In this document: positions 17,295 through 27,393 of the stretch, piece after piece
Layout of the letters: every line of letters starts with the position of its first letter
Numbering within the stretch: position 1 is the first letter of the stretch
Assembly: GCA_027293165.1 (NCBI GenBank)
Contig: JAPUGB010000057.1
Location: 1-38,828 of the forward strand
From: Gammaproteobacteria bacterium
GTDB taxonomy: Bacteria; Pseudomonadota; Gammaproteobacteria; Steroidobacterales; GCA-2729495
Direction of reading: 5' to 3'
Length of the DNA stretch: 38,828 bases
The notes under the pieces: generated by a model
Told to the model about the DNA's origin: nothing
What the model saw: only the letters and a program-made list of their open reading frames with translations
Database searches by the model: none
Position numbers and translations under genes: made by a program

Positions 17295-17751
17295 ATCGAC
17301 TCCTTGGGACGGCGCCAACGTTAACCGTAATTAACGCGTCTGCCATCCGCGATCATCCTACCGCTTCGCCGGACGCAACGAGAACCGCGTCGCAACAGCA
17401 TCGGGTGCGGAGCGATGAGCAGTGCGTCAAAACACCATAATCGATACGCCTAAGCATTTGTATGGGCAAGACAATTTCACCGCGCGGTTCGGCATGCCGG
17501 CCGGTTGCGAGGCCCCTGAGCTTCCAGTACCATTCGCCGCAACGTGGAAGGTTTCCGCAAACGGGAGCTAACGTGGGGTTATTGTCCGAGTGATGCCAAC
17601 ACGGTGAGGCATCGGTCCGAAGCTGCGCCCATCAGTTCTCTGTATTTGCACGGAGCATTTCTGGTCTTCTTCATCATTGCGATTACCTGCCGGCCCGGGA
17701 TGAATGACACGTCATCCGGGCGTCGGGTCCGTGTTGCCGTTGGGGGAAAAC
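17295..17751. other. Long intergenic leader before the cox operon, with hairpin
   Basis: 457 bp between the SRPBCC-CBS gene and the small ORF before coxB. It contains a near-palindrome with GTTAA...TTAAC arms at 17320-17335, and a hairpin at 17693-17721: arms GCCCGG and CCGGGC, continued by ATGA/TCAT with one bulged G and an 8-nt loop. A weak 72-codon GTG ORF (17544-17762) lacks a ribosome-binding site. No strong sigma-70 promoter was recognised. The unusual length for this compact region suggests regulatory content. Confidence 0.4.
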
Positions 17752-17865
17752 ATGCGCGATAAACGCACGCAAGCAATAGATGCGGCGGTCGATGGGCATT
17801 TCATTCAGCCGCTTCGGTTCCTGAAACGGCCTCAAACAACCTGGCACGCGAAAGGGATTAGCTGA
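17752..17865 (+). CDS. Candidate 37-residue ORF coupled to coxB
   Basis: An ATG at 17752, preceded by GGGGGA with 4 nt spacing, opens a 37-codon ORF. Its TGA (17863-17865) shares its last base with the coxB ATG (TGATG). The product would be basic and hydrophilic (starts MRDKRTQAIDAA), with no membrane segment or known domain. The overlap and ribosome-binding site are what coupled genes look like, but a protein this short could be chance. If real it is a leader peptide or small subunit that sets coxB translation. Confidence 0.35.
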   Translation: MRDKRTQAIDAAVDGHFIQPLRFLKRPQTTWHAKGIS

Positions 17866-19220
17866 TGGCGTTAGCAGTCGTATTGATTCTATTGGTCGTC
17901 GGCTCAGTCGTGTTTCACTTCTGGAGCCCCTGGTGGTTTCCGCCGATCGCATCCAACTGGGGCACGATCGACGACACGATCATTCTCACGTTCTGGGTCA
18001 CCGGCATCGTATTCATTGCCGTTAACCTGTTCATGGCGGTTGCCCTGATTCGCTACCGCGCCAGAGAGGGGCAGAAGGCGGCCTACGAACCCGAGAACAA
18101 GAAGCTCGAACTGTGGCTGACGATCGTCACCGGGGTCGGTGTCGTCGCGATGCTGGCTCCCGGCCTGTTCGTATGGGCCAACTTCGTCCAGGTGCCGGAG
18201 GGCGCCGCCGAGTTTGAGGCGCTGGGTCAGCAGTGGCATTGGAGCTTCCGCCTGCCCGGAAAGGACGGCGTCATGGGCACCAGCGAAATCGCGTTTGTCA
18301 GCCAGCAGAACCCGTTCGGCCTGACCCCCGACGATCCCGACGCCCAGGATGACCTGTTGATTGAAGGGGATCCATTGCATCTGCTGATCGATCAGCCGGT
18401 CAAGATGCTGCTTCGCTCCAAAGACGTCCTGCACGATTTCGCGGTGCCGCAATTCCGGGTCAAAATGGACCTCGTACCGGGCATGGTGACGTACGCGTGG
18501 CTTACACCCACTGCGATCGGTAGGTTCGAAATTCTCTGCGAAGAATTATGCGGCATCGCGCACCATGCGATGCGCAGCCTGGTCGTCGTGGACGACCAGG
18601 CCAGCTACGATGCCTGGGCCGAAACCCTGCCGACGTTCGCGGAAACGATGGCGGCAGTACCGGGTGATGCCGCGGCAGGCGAAGCTCTCTACCCAGTCTG
18701 TGGCGCCTGCCATGGCGCACAGGGCGAAGGCATTCAGTTGCTGAATTCGCCGAAATTGAGCGGCCAGGAGGACTGGTACCTGAAACGGCAAATCATCAAC
18801 TACAAGCAGGGTCGTCGGGGTACGCATCAGGACGATCTGTTTGGCCGGCAAATGGCGCCTATGGCTGCGACCCTGTTCGATGAGGGCGCGATCGATAACG
18901 TCATCGCCTATATCGGAACCTTGCCGGATACGCCGGCGGAGGCGACGGTGACCGGTGACGTGGAGCGCGGCGAGCGCCTGTATGAAATCTGCGGCATCTG
19001 TCACGGCGTTAACGGCCAAGGCAACTGGGGTGTCAGTGCTCCCCAGCAGGCCGGCATGAGTGACTGGTATATGGTCACTCAGTTGAAAAATTTTCAGCGA
19101 GACATTCGCGGTGGCCACCCCCACGATGCGTTTGGTCGCCAAATGGCTGCCATGGCAAAAATTCTGGGCGATGATGAGGCCATCAATGACGTCGTTGCCT
19201 ACATCAACACCCTGCAATGA
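17865..19220 (+). CDS. coxB: caa3-type cytochrome c oxidase subunit II with two fused haem c domains
   Basis: 451 residues. Three hydrophobic segments (about 2-25, 38-63, 84-107) precede the CuA cupredoxin domain, with ligands H190, C225, E227, C229, H233 and M236 (CEELCGIAHHAM). Two c4-like haem domains follow: CGACH 279-283 and CGICH 376-380, with RQMAPMA and RQMAAMA for the Met ligands. Most caa3 subunits II carry one haem c; this has two, closely similar to the free c4 cytochromes upstream. It receives electrons from ACIII or c4 and passes them to CuA. AAGGG lies about 8 nt upstream of the ATG. Confidence 0.95.
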   Translation: MALAVVLILLVVGSVVFHFWSPWWFPPIASNWGTIDDTIILTFWVTGIVFIAVNLFMAVALIRYRAREGQKAAYEPENKKLELWLTIVTGVGVVAMLAPGLFVWANFVQVPEGAAEFEALGQQWHWSFRLPGKDGVMGTSEIAFVSQQNPFGLTPDDPDAQDDLLIEGDPLHLLIDQPVKMLLRSKDVLHDFAVPQFRVKMDLVPGMVTYAWLTPTAIGRFEILCEELCGIAHHAMRSLVVVDDQASYDAWAETLPTFAETMAAVPGDAAAGEALYPVCGACHGAQGEGIQLLNSPKLSGQEDWYLKRQIINYKQGRRGTHQDDLFGRQMAPMAATLFDEGAIDNVIAYIGTLPDTPAEATVTGDVERGERLYEICGICHGVNGQGNWGVSAPQQAGMSDWYMVTQLKNFQRDIRGGHPHDAFGRQMAAMAKILGDDEAINDVVAYINTLQ

Positions 19221-19301
19221 TTGACGGCATCGATTGCAGGACTAACGAATGAGATTTGTGCCGACTGCTAGCACTGCACAAACGGCGAAGAGGAGCTTCT
19301 G

Positions 19302-21073
<1,772 letters not shown>

Positions 21074-21077
<4 letters not shown>

Positions 21078-21691
21078 ATATCATTAAAGAGCTGATGGAT
21101 CGATCCTGGGAGACCCCAGGTATTCCCGAAGACGTGCAGGCCGATGGCGCCATTCCGACGACGCCGTCGGCGAAAATCGGACTCGGTTTCTTTCTTGCCG
21201 TTGTCACGTCGATGTTCTCGTTGTTCACCGTCGCCTACATCATGCGCATGGAGTATGCGGACTGGCAGTCCCTGCCCGACCCCGGACTGCTGTGGCTAAA
21301 CACGATCATGCTGATTCTAAGCAGCGTCGCCATGCATCGTGCCAAGCGTGCCGCGCTGCGCGGCGAGGTCCGAGGAGTCCGCACCGGCCTGATCATCAGT
21401 GGCGTTCTCAGTTTTGCTTTTCTGGCCGGCCAGTTACTGGCCTGGCGGCATCTCAACGCCGCAGGGTATTTCATAGCCAACAATCCGGCCAACGCGTTCT
21501 TTTACGTGATCACCGGGCTGCACGGGTTGCACCTGTTGGGTGGTTTATGGGTCTGGGGCAAAACCATCACCAAGGTCGGGCGTGGCCTTGAGGTGCGGGA
21601 CCTGAGCTTGAGCGTGGAACTGTGCACAACTTACTGGCATTACCTGCTGCTGGTCTGGCTGGTCCTGTTCGGTCTGCTGTTGTCTACATAG
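21074..21691 (+). CDS. Haem-copper oxidase subunit III, first copy
   Basis: 205 residues, about five membrane helices after a hydrophilic N-terminus. CoxC-type motifs are GQLLAWRHL, GLHGLHLLGGLWVW and TTYWHYLLLVWLVLF. It starts with TTG overlapping the coxA stop (TTGA); ATG 21095 is an alternative. In the same operon a second subunit III gene follows 14 nt later, so the oxidase may hold two different subunits III, or one may serve as an assembly partner. Confidence 0.9.
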
Positions 21692-21705
21692 AAGGATCAA
21701 CCCGT

Positions 21706-22407
21706 ATGGCCTATGAGGCGGTGACGAATACAGGGGAAACCCTGGCTGTAGCTGAGACCCACGGATGGAACAGCGTTATCTCCGACTGGTCTGCCGACAA
21801 GCAAACCTTCGGGGTCCCCTGGGGCAAGGCGATGATGTGGATATTCCTGCTCAGCGATATCTTCATTTTCAGCTGTTTCCTGATCGGCTACATGAGCGTG
21901 CGCATCGCCACGACGGAACCGTGGCCAGATACCAGTGAGGTCTTTGCGATGACCATTGCCGGTCAGCATATTCCGTTGCTCCTGATCGCGATCATGACCT
22001 TCATCCTGATCAGCAGCAGCGGCACGATGGCCATGGCGGTGAATTTCGGCTACCGCCGCGACAAGAAAAAAACCGCGGCGTTGATGCTGGCTACCGCAGC
22101 ATTCGGTGCCGCGTTTGTCGGCATGCAGGCTTTTGAGTGGACCAAACTGATCGTCGAGGAAGGCGTGCGACCCTGGGGCAATCCGATGGGTGCACCGCAG
22201 TTCGGCTCGAGTTTTTTCATGATCACGGGTTTCCATGGCGCACACGTAACCGCCGGGGTGATCTACCTGCTCGTCGTAGCCAAAAGGGTCATCACCGGTT
22301 TTTATGACCGCAAGGGAAGCTACGAAACGGTAGAGATCACAGGCCTGTATTGGCATTTTGTGGATCTCGTCTGGGTATTCATCTTCGCGCTGTTCTATCT
22401 TTGGTAA
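21706..22407 (+). CDS. Haem-copper oxidase subunit III, second copy
   Basis: 233 residues starting at ATG 21706 with AAGGA 9 nt upstream. The upstream extension of this frame overlaps the first copy and is not needed. About six membrane segments. MQAFEWTKLI, GFHGAHVTAGVIYL and GLYWHFVDLVWVFIFALFYLW are the canonical subunit III motifs, closer to typical CoxC than the first copy. Part of the coxB-A-C-C-D run. Confidence 0.92.
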   Translation: MAYEAVTNTGETLAVAETHGWNSVISDWSADKQTFGVPWGKAMMWIFLLSDIFIFSCFLIGYMSVRIATTEPWPDTSEVFAMTIAGQHIPLLLIAIMTFILISSSGTMAMAVNFGYRRDKKKTAALMLATAAFGAAFVGMQAFEWTKLIVEEGVRPWGNPMGAPQFGSSFFMITGFHGAHVTAGVIYLLVVAKRVITGFYDRKGSYETVEITGLYWHFVDLVWVFIFALFYLW

Positions 22408-22466
22408 CGCGCAAAGAAATCCAGTTTTTAACCGCAATATTTAGAAACGGATAAGGAGTCCAGAGT

Positions 22467-22787
22467 ATGGCAACGGCAGAAGGCCAACAACATCCGATCA
22501 AGATTTACCTGTGGATCTGGTTTCTGCTGTTTCTATTCAGTGGGTTTTCGTATGGCACCGACTTTATGCCTGACGGACCCCTCAGAACTACCCTGATCTT
22601 AACGTTCATGCTTGTGAAAGCCGGCCTCATTATTGCAATCTTCATGCACATGGCCTGGGAGCGACTGGCGCTGATATACGCTATTTTCCTGCCGCCGGTG
22701 TTTATTTTGGTTTTTATAGTGCTGATGACCATTGAAGGCGACTACACGTTCCTGACGCGTGAGATCATGTTTATGTTCCCAGGCTGA
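22467..22787 (+). CDS. coxD: Cytochrome c oxidase subunit IV (prokaryotic type)
   Basis: 106 residues with three membrane helices (about 13-29, 39-61, 68-88). The AGLIIAIFMHMAWER stretch is the family signature of small bacterial subunit IV/CyoD-like proteins. It probably stabilises the oxidase. Last gene of the oxidase run, 59 bp after the second subunit III; AAGGAG occurs 9 nt before the ATG. 125 bp follow before rnfE. Confidence 0.88.
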   Translation: MATAEGQQHPIKIYLWIWFLLFLFSGFSYGTDFMPDGPLRTTLILTFMLVKAGLIIAIFMHMAWERLALIYAIFLPPVFILVFIVLMTIEGDYTFLTREIMFMFPG

Positions 22788-22912
22788 GCGCACCGCCCAC
22801 TCACAACTCATAGTATCCTTGACAACGCCAAGTGGCCGTCGGCAGGCCGCGATCAATTACTGTGCGGACCAGCTGACCCCGGCGGGTCGCAGTCTCCGAC
22901 CACGACGACAGC

Positions 22913-23599
22913 ATGAACGAATTCAGGCAAATATTTCTGGATGGGCTGTGGCGGAACAATCCGGGCCTGACGCAAATGCTCGGCATCTGCCCGTTGCTGG
23001 CCGTCAGTAATACACTGATCAACGGGCTGAGCCTCGGCATTGCGACAAGCCTGGTATTGATCGCGACCAGCGCACTGGTTTCCTTGACACGCCGCTGGCT
23101 TTTTTTCGAGCTGCGGTTGCCCATGTTCGTGCTGATCATCGCCTCACTGGTGACGGTGGTGGAGCTGCTGTTTCAGGCGTTTTTTTACGAGCTGTACCTT
23201 GGCCTTGGCATCTTCGTTCCGCTGATCGTCACCAATTGCCTGATTCTCGGGCGGGCTGAGGTGTTTGCATCGCACCGGGCCTGGCTGCCCTCTGCCGCCG
23301 ATGGCCTCGCCCAGGGCGCCGGCTTTACGCTGGTACTCGTCGTGCTCGGCGGTCTGCGCGAGATCATCGGGCGTGGGAGTCTGTTACACGGAGCAGACAT
23401 GCTGTTCGGCCGTGGGGCCGCAGCGCTGGAAATTACTATTCTGCCCGGCAACAACGGCTTGCTGATGGTGCTGCTGCCACCGGGCGCTTTTCTGAGCCTG
23501 GCATTGCTGGTTGCACTCAAGAATCACCTGACCGGTCTCCAAACGGCACGGCAAACGAGCAAGGCACTGCTGCACGCTGATGCCGAGGCCGCCGGTTGA
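22913..23599 (+). CDS. rnfE: Rnf/Rsx complex subunit E
   Basis: 228 residues, about six membrane segments, homologous to RnfA. It has NNPGLTQMLGICPLLAVSN at the N-terminus and IFVPLIVTNCLILGRAE in the middle, the two cysteine-bearing half-repeats. GGLREIIGRGSLL is also conserved. It is needed with RnfA to form the ion- and electron-conducting membrane core, but lies 16.8 kb away from rnfG. No obvious ribosome-binding site precedes its ATG. The stop overlaps the nth start (TTGA), keeping the classical rnfE-nth pairing. Confidence 0.96.
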   Translation: MNEFRQIFLDGLWRNNPGLTQMLGICPLLAVSNTLINGLSLGIATSLVLIATSALVSLTRRWLFFELRLPMFVLIIASLVTVVELLFQAFFYELYLGLGIFVPLIVTNCLILGRAEVFASHRAWLPSAADGLAQGAGFTLVLVVLGGLREIIGRGSLLHGADMLFGRGAAALEITILPGNNGLLMVLLPPGAFLSLALLVALKNHLTGLQTARQTSKALLHADAEAAG

Positions 23600-24237
23600 A
23601 CGCAGCGAAACGCGAAGCCATCTTCCGTACCCTGGCCGGCGTCAACCCGGACCCGCGCACAGAACTCAGGTACCAGAGCCCATTTGAGCTGCTCATCGCG
23701 GTAATCTTGTCTGCGCAGGCGACCGATGTCAGTGTCAACAAAGTCACAGTGGAACTTTTTGCAATCACCAATACACCGGCAAAAATGCTTGAGCTGGGCG
23801 AACGGGGCCTTAAGCACCGCATCAGAACAATAGGCCTGTTCAACACCAAGGCCAAAAATATTCTGAAAACCTGTCAGTTATTGATCGAACGGCACGGTGG
23901 CCAGGTACCCGACAACAGAAAGGATCTGGAGGCGCTGCCCGGTGTCGGCCGCAAAACCGCCAACGTGATACTGAACACTGCATTTGGTCAGCCGACCATC
24001 GCCGTGGATACGCATATTTTTCGCGTCAGCAACCGCACGGGACTGGCACCGGGTAAAACGCCTCTCGAGGTGGAGCAAAAACTGCTGCGTAACACTCCGG
24101 AGAAATACCGGCAAGGCGCGCACCACTGGCTGATTCTCCACGGCCGTTATATCTGCAAGGCGCGCAAGCCAGCATGCCCGGAATGCGTAATCGTCGATTA
24201 CTGCGAATACAAGGCGAAGCTTACCCTCGACGCATGA
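23596..24237 (+). CDS. nth: Endonuclease III
   Basis: 213 residues. Bifunctional DNA glycosylase/AP lyase for oxidised pyrimidines in base excision repair. The HhH motif is LPGVGRKTAN with catalytic K120. Asp138 lies in VDTH, and the 4Fe-4S loop is C187-x6-C194-x2-C197-x5-C203. Numbering coincides with E. coli Nth when translation starts at the TTG overlapping the rnfE stop, which supports that start. Convergent with lpd, 39 bp apart. Confidence 0.98.
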   Translation: MNAAKREAIFRTLAGVNPDPRTELRYQSPFELLIAVILSAQATDVSVNKVTVELFAITNTPAKMLELGERGLKHRIRTIGLFNTKAKNILKTCQLLIERHGGQVPDNRKDLEALPGVGRKTANVILNTAFGQPTIAVDTHIFRVSNRTGLAPGKTPLEVEQKLLRNTPEKYRQGAHHWLILHGRYICKARKPACPECVIVDYCEYKAKLTLDA

Positions 24238-24276
24238 TGTGCCCGGCCGGCTCGTGAAGACGGTGGGGCCGTGGTA

Positions 24277-26058
24277 TTAGCGTCGCTTCGGTTTATACAG
24301 ATCCGTCAGCGTACCGTCGAAAGCTTCGGCAGCCATCGCCACGGTTTCCGACAGCGTGGGATGCGGATGAATCGTCAGGCCGATGTCCTCGGCGTCTGCA
24401 CCCAATTCGATCGCCAAGGTCAACTCCGCGATCAAGTCGCCCGCGTGCGGCCCGACGACACCCGCACCGATCACCCGACCCGAGACGTTGTCAAACAGGA
24501 TTCGGGTCATGCCTTCATCACGATTCAAGGCCAAGGATCGACCGCTGGCTGCCCACGGAAACACGCCTTTACCATAGTCAATGCCGTCGGCTTTCGCTTC
24601 GAGCTCGGTAACCCCGACCCAGGCGACTTCGGGATCGGTATAGGCAACCGATGGGATCGCTCTGGCGTCAAAGGTCCGCTTGTGCCCGGCCGCAACCTCG
24701 GCAGCGACTTTGCCCTCGTGCGTTGCCTTGTGCGCCAGCATCGGCTCGCCGACGATGTCCCCGATCGCGAAGATATGCGGCACGTTCGTTCGCATCTGCC
24801 GATCAACCGGGATGATGCCTTGCTCGTTGACCGCAACACCGGCCTTGTCGGCATCGATACGCAAACCGTTGGCGCTCCGGCCCACCGCGACCAGGAGGCG
24901 GCCGAACAGCTGTGGCTGCGGGGCCTCGGGCCCGTCAAACGTCACGCGCAAGCCCGCGTTTTCGGCCGCGACCTCGGTCACCCGGGTGCCTTTGAGGATC
25001 TCGCTATAGCGCGCGGCTATGCGCTTTTCCAGCGGCCGAACCAGATCCGGATCGACCCCGGGCATCAGCGTATCGGTCAACTCCACGACGGATACCTTGA
25101 CGCCCAGCGCGTCGTAAACGCATGCCATCTCCAGGCCAATGATGCCGCCACCGATAACCAGCAGCGTGTCCGGCAATTCGGTCAGCTCCAGCGAATCGCT
25201 CGAGTCCATGATGCGCGGATCATCGGGCAGCCCCGGCAGAGTCGAGCACTCCGAACCCGCGGCAATAATGCATTGCTTGAACCCGATCACCTGCTCGCCT
25301 TCCTGACTTTCGACGCGCAGGTGGTGAGGCGACAGGAATTTGCCGGTGCCCCGGACGACGCGGACCTTGCGTTGCTTCGCCAGTCCATCCAAGCCGTCGG
25401 TCAAACGCCCGACGATCCGGTTCTTCCATTCGCGCAGTGCGCCCGGATCGATCTCCGGCGTGCCGAAGCGGATGCCAAACTCGTTCATCGATTCGGCTTC
25501 CTCGATAACCTTGGCGGCGTGCAACAGGGCCTTGGACGGGATGCAACCGACATTGAGACAGACGCCCCCCAGCGTCGGCCAACGTTCCACCAGCGTCACG
25601 TCCATACCCAGATCGGCAGCGCGAAAGGCCGCGGTATAGCCGCCCACTCCGGCCCCGAGTACCGTCAGTTCAGACTCGATATCGACCGGCCCGCTGAATT
25701 CGCCGGCAGGCTCAGCCGCTGTAACTATGCGTTCCGCCGGGGACGATAGTTCAGCAGCTGCTGGCGTATCTACCGCCGGCGCGGCATCCTCCGCTGCATC
25801 CTCCTCGGGCGTCATCGTCAGGATCAGGCTGCCTTCCGAGACCTTGTCACCGACTGCCACCGCTACCTTGCCGACCCGACCGGCTGCCGGGGCGGGCACC
25901 TCCATGGCCGCCTTTTCTGTTTCAATGGTAATCAGCGGGTCTTCGCTAACGATAGAATCGCCGGGCGACACGTGGACCTCTATGACATCCACGTCGGTGA
26001 AATCGCCGATGTCGGGAACCTTAATCTCTTTTGTCTCTGGCATGCCGGCGCCTGTCAT
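24277..26058 (-). CDS. lpd: Dihydrolipoyl dehydrogenase with N-terminal lipoyl domain (PDH E3)
   Basis: 593 residues. A lipoyl domain occupies about 8-85 (lipoyl Lys49 in IETEKAAM), then an Ala/Glu/Pro-rich linker to about 125. The flavoprotein disulfide reductase follows, with FAD motif [10 protein letters not shown], redox cysteines C167/C172 in [12 protein letters not shown] motif [10 protein letters not shown] and C-terminal H566-x4-E571 (HPHPTLSE). It reoxidises dihydrolipoamide with NAD+ in pyruvate dehydrogenase. Plain E. coli Lpd lacks the lipoyl domain. Start and the aceF stop overlap as ATGA. A 492-codon antisense ORF over this gene is a reading-frame shadow. Confidence 0.97.
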   Translation of the reverse strand: MTGAGMPETKEIKVPDIGDFTDVDVIEVHVSPGDSIVSEDPLITIETEKAAMEVPAPAAGRVGKVAVAVGDKVSEGSLILTMTPEEDAAEDAAPAVDTPAAAELSSPAERIVTAAEPAGEFSGPVDIESELTVLGAGVGGYTAAFRAADLGMDVTLVERWPTLGGVCLNVGCIPSKALLHAAKVIEEAESMNEFGIRFGTPEIDPGALREWKNRIVGRLTDGLDGLAKQRKVRVVRGTGKFLSPHHLRVESQEGEQVIGFKQCIIAAGSECSTLPGLPDDPRIMDSSDSLELTELPDTLLVIGGGIIGLEMACVYDALGVKVSVVELTDTLMPGVDPDLVRPLEKRIAARYSEILKGTRVTEVAAENAGLRVTFDGPEAPQPQLFGRLLVAVGRSANGLRIDADKAGVAVNEQGIIPVDRQMRTNVPHIFAIGDIVGEPMLAHKATHEGKVAAEVAAGHKRTFDARAIPSVAYTDPEVAWVGVTELEAKADGIDYGKGVFPWAASGRSLALNRDEGMTRILFDNVSGRVIGAGVVGPHAGDLIAELTLAIELGADAEDIGLTIHPHPTLSETVAMAAEAFDGTLTDLYKPKRR

Positions 26059-27353
26059 TCCTTAAGCAACGCGTCCACGTCACCAAGCATTTCCGCGAGG
26101 AAGGTCGTGAAACGGACCCCGGTAGCACCGTCGATGACCCGGTGGTCATAGGACAGCGACAGCGGCAATATCATGCGAGGCACGAGCTCGCCGTCTTTGT
26201 AAACCGGCGTTAGTTTCGCGCGCGCAACTCCGAGTATCGCAACCTCCGGAGCGTTGATAATCGGAGTAAAAAAGGTCCCGCCGATACCACCGAGACTGGA
26301 AATCGTAAAACTTCCACCCTGCATTTCTTCGGCTTTGATTTTGCCCTCCCGCGCTTTTTGACTGAGTTCTGACAGATCCCGGGCCACCGTGAAAAGGTCT
26401 TTTTTGTCCACGTCGCGTATGACCGGCACGAGCAGCCCCTGCGGGGTGTCGGCCGCGAAACCGATGTGGATGTATTGTTTGTAAACCAGGCTCTGCGCGT
26501 CCGGTGTCAACGAGGTATTGAACACCGGAAATTCCTGTAATGCCCGTACACATGCCTTGATGGTAAACGCCAGCGGCGTGAGCGGAATGCCGTCTTTGGC
26601 CGCATCCGCCTTCATCGCCTTCCGCCGCTCCTCGAGCTCGGTAATATCGGCCTCGTCGTTCTGGGTAACGTGCGGCAGGTTGACCCAGCTCGCATGCAGC
26701 CGTGGCCCGGAAATTTTCTTGATTCGGTCCAGCGGTTTGACTTCGACGGCACCAAATTTTGCAAAATCGACTGCGGGGACCGTCGGCAGTGCCGGCCCGG
26801 CCGGAACCGGCCCGCGTCCGGTTACGATTGCCTTAACAAACGCCTTGATGTCATCCTTCAGCACCCGTTGCTTGGCCCCGGTGCCGGTGATCTGCCCAAG
26901 ATCGACACCGAGCTCCCGCGCAAACTTGCGAACCGAGGGAGCTGCGTGGGCACGAGCGAAACTCGTCTCGTCGATCGGCGGAAGCGCCGGCTGTTTGGCC
27001 GCCGATTGCGCGGTGGTGGCGGCGGCGACCGGCGCCGGCGTAACGGGCTTGTCGGGCTCAGGTTCGACGCGCGCGGCCGGCTCGGCTTCGGTCGGTTCGT
27101 CGCTCACCGCCTCGGCCGTTTCCAGCACCACGATCGCACTACCCTCGGATACGCGGTCGCCGAGGCTGACCAACAGCTCCTTGACGGTGCCCGCATACGG
27201 TGCCGGCACGTCCATCGCGGCCTTGTCGGTCTCCAGCGTAATCAGTGAATCGTCGACTGCCACCGTATCGCCAGGAGCGACCATGACCTCGACAATTTCC
27301 ACGTCGGAGAACTCACCGATATCCGGAACCTGCACTTTGTGCTGTGCTGTCAT
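26055..27353 (-). CDS. aceF: Dihydrolipoyllysine acetyltransferase (PDH E2)
   Basis: 432 residues. One lipoyl domain (1-80, Lys44 in LETDKAAM), an Ala/Pro/Glu-rich swinging linker, a peripheral subunit-binding domain (about 137-172), a second linker and the catalytic domain with H404/D408 in SYDHRVIDG. It transfers acetyl groups to CoA and forms the PDH core. E. coli has three lipoyl domains; here one is on E2 and one on E3. Lies between aceE (40 bp upstream) and lpd (overlapping). Confidence 0.97.
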   Translation of the reverse strand: MTAQHKVQVPDIGEFSDVEIVEVMVAPGDTVAVDDSLITLETDKAAMDVPAPYAGTVKELLVSLGDRVSEGSAIVVLETAEAVSDEPTEAEPAARVEPEPDKPVTPAPVAAATTAQSAAKQPALPPIDETSFARAHAAPSVRKFARELGVDLGQITGTGAKQRVLKDDIKAFVKAIVTGRGPVPAGPALPTVPAVDFAKFGAVEVKPLDRIKKISGPRLHASWVNLPHVTQNDEADITELEERRKAMKADAAKDGIPLTPLAFTIKACVRALQEFPVFNTSLTPDAQSLVYKQYIHIGFAADTPQGLLVPVIRDVDKKDLFTVARDLSELSQKAREGKIKAEEMQGGSFTISSLGGIGGTFFTPIINAPEVAILGVARAKLTPVYKDGELVPRMILPLSLSYDHRVIDGATGVRFTTFLAEMLGDVDALLKE

Positions 27354-27393
27354 CGCGGCTTGTTGACCACATCCGACTCCAAATGGCCGTGCA

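Noticed and set aside
17544-17762. 72-codon GTG ORF with a hydrophobic stretch before coxB
   Set aside because: No ribosome-binding site, no family resemblance, and it overlaps the better-supported 37-codon ORF in another frame.
24271-25749. 492-codon plus-strand ORF
   Set aside because: It lies entirely antisense to lpd, has no recognisable domain, and is rich in Arg/Gln/His as expected for a shadow frame of a GC-rich gene.
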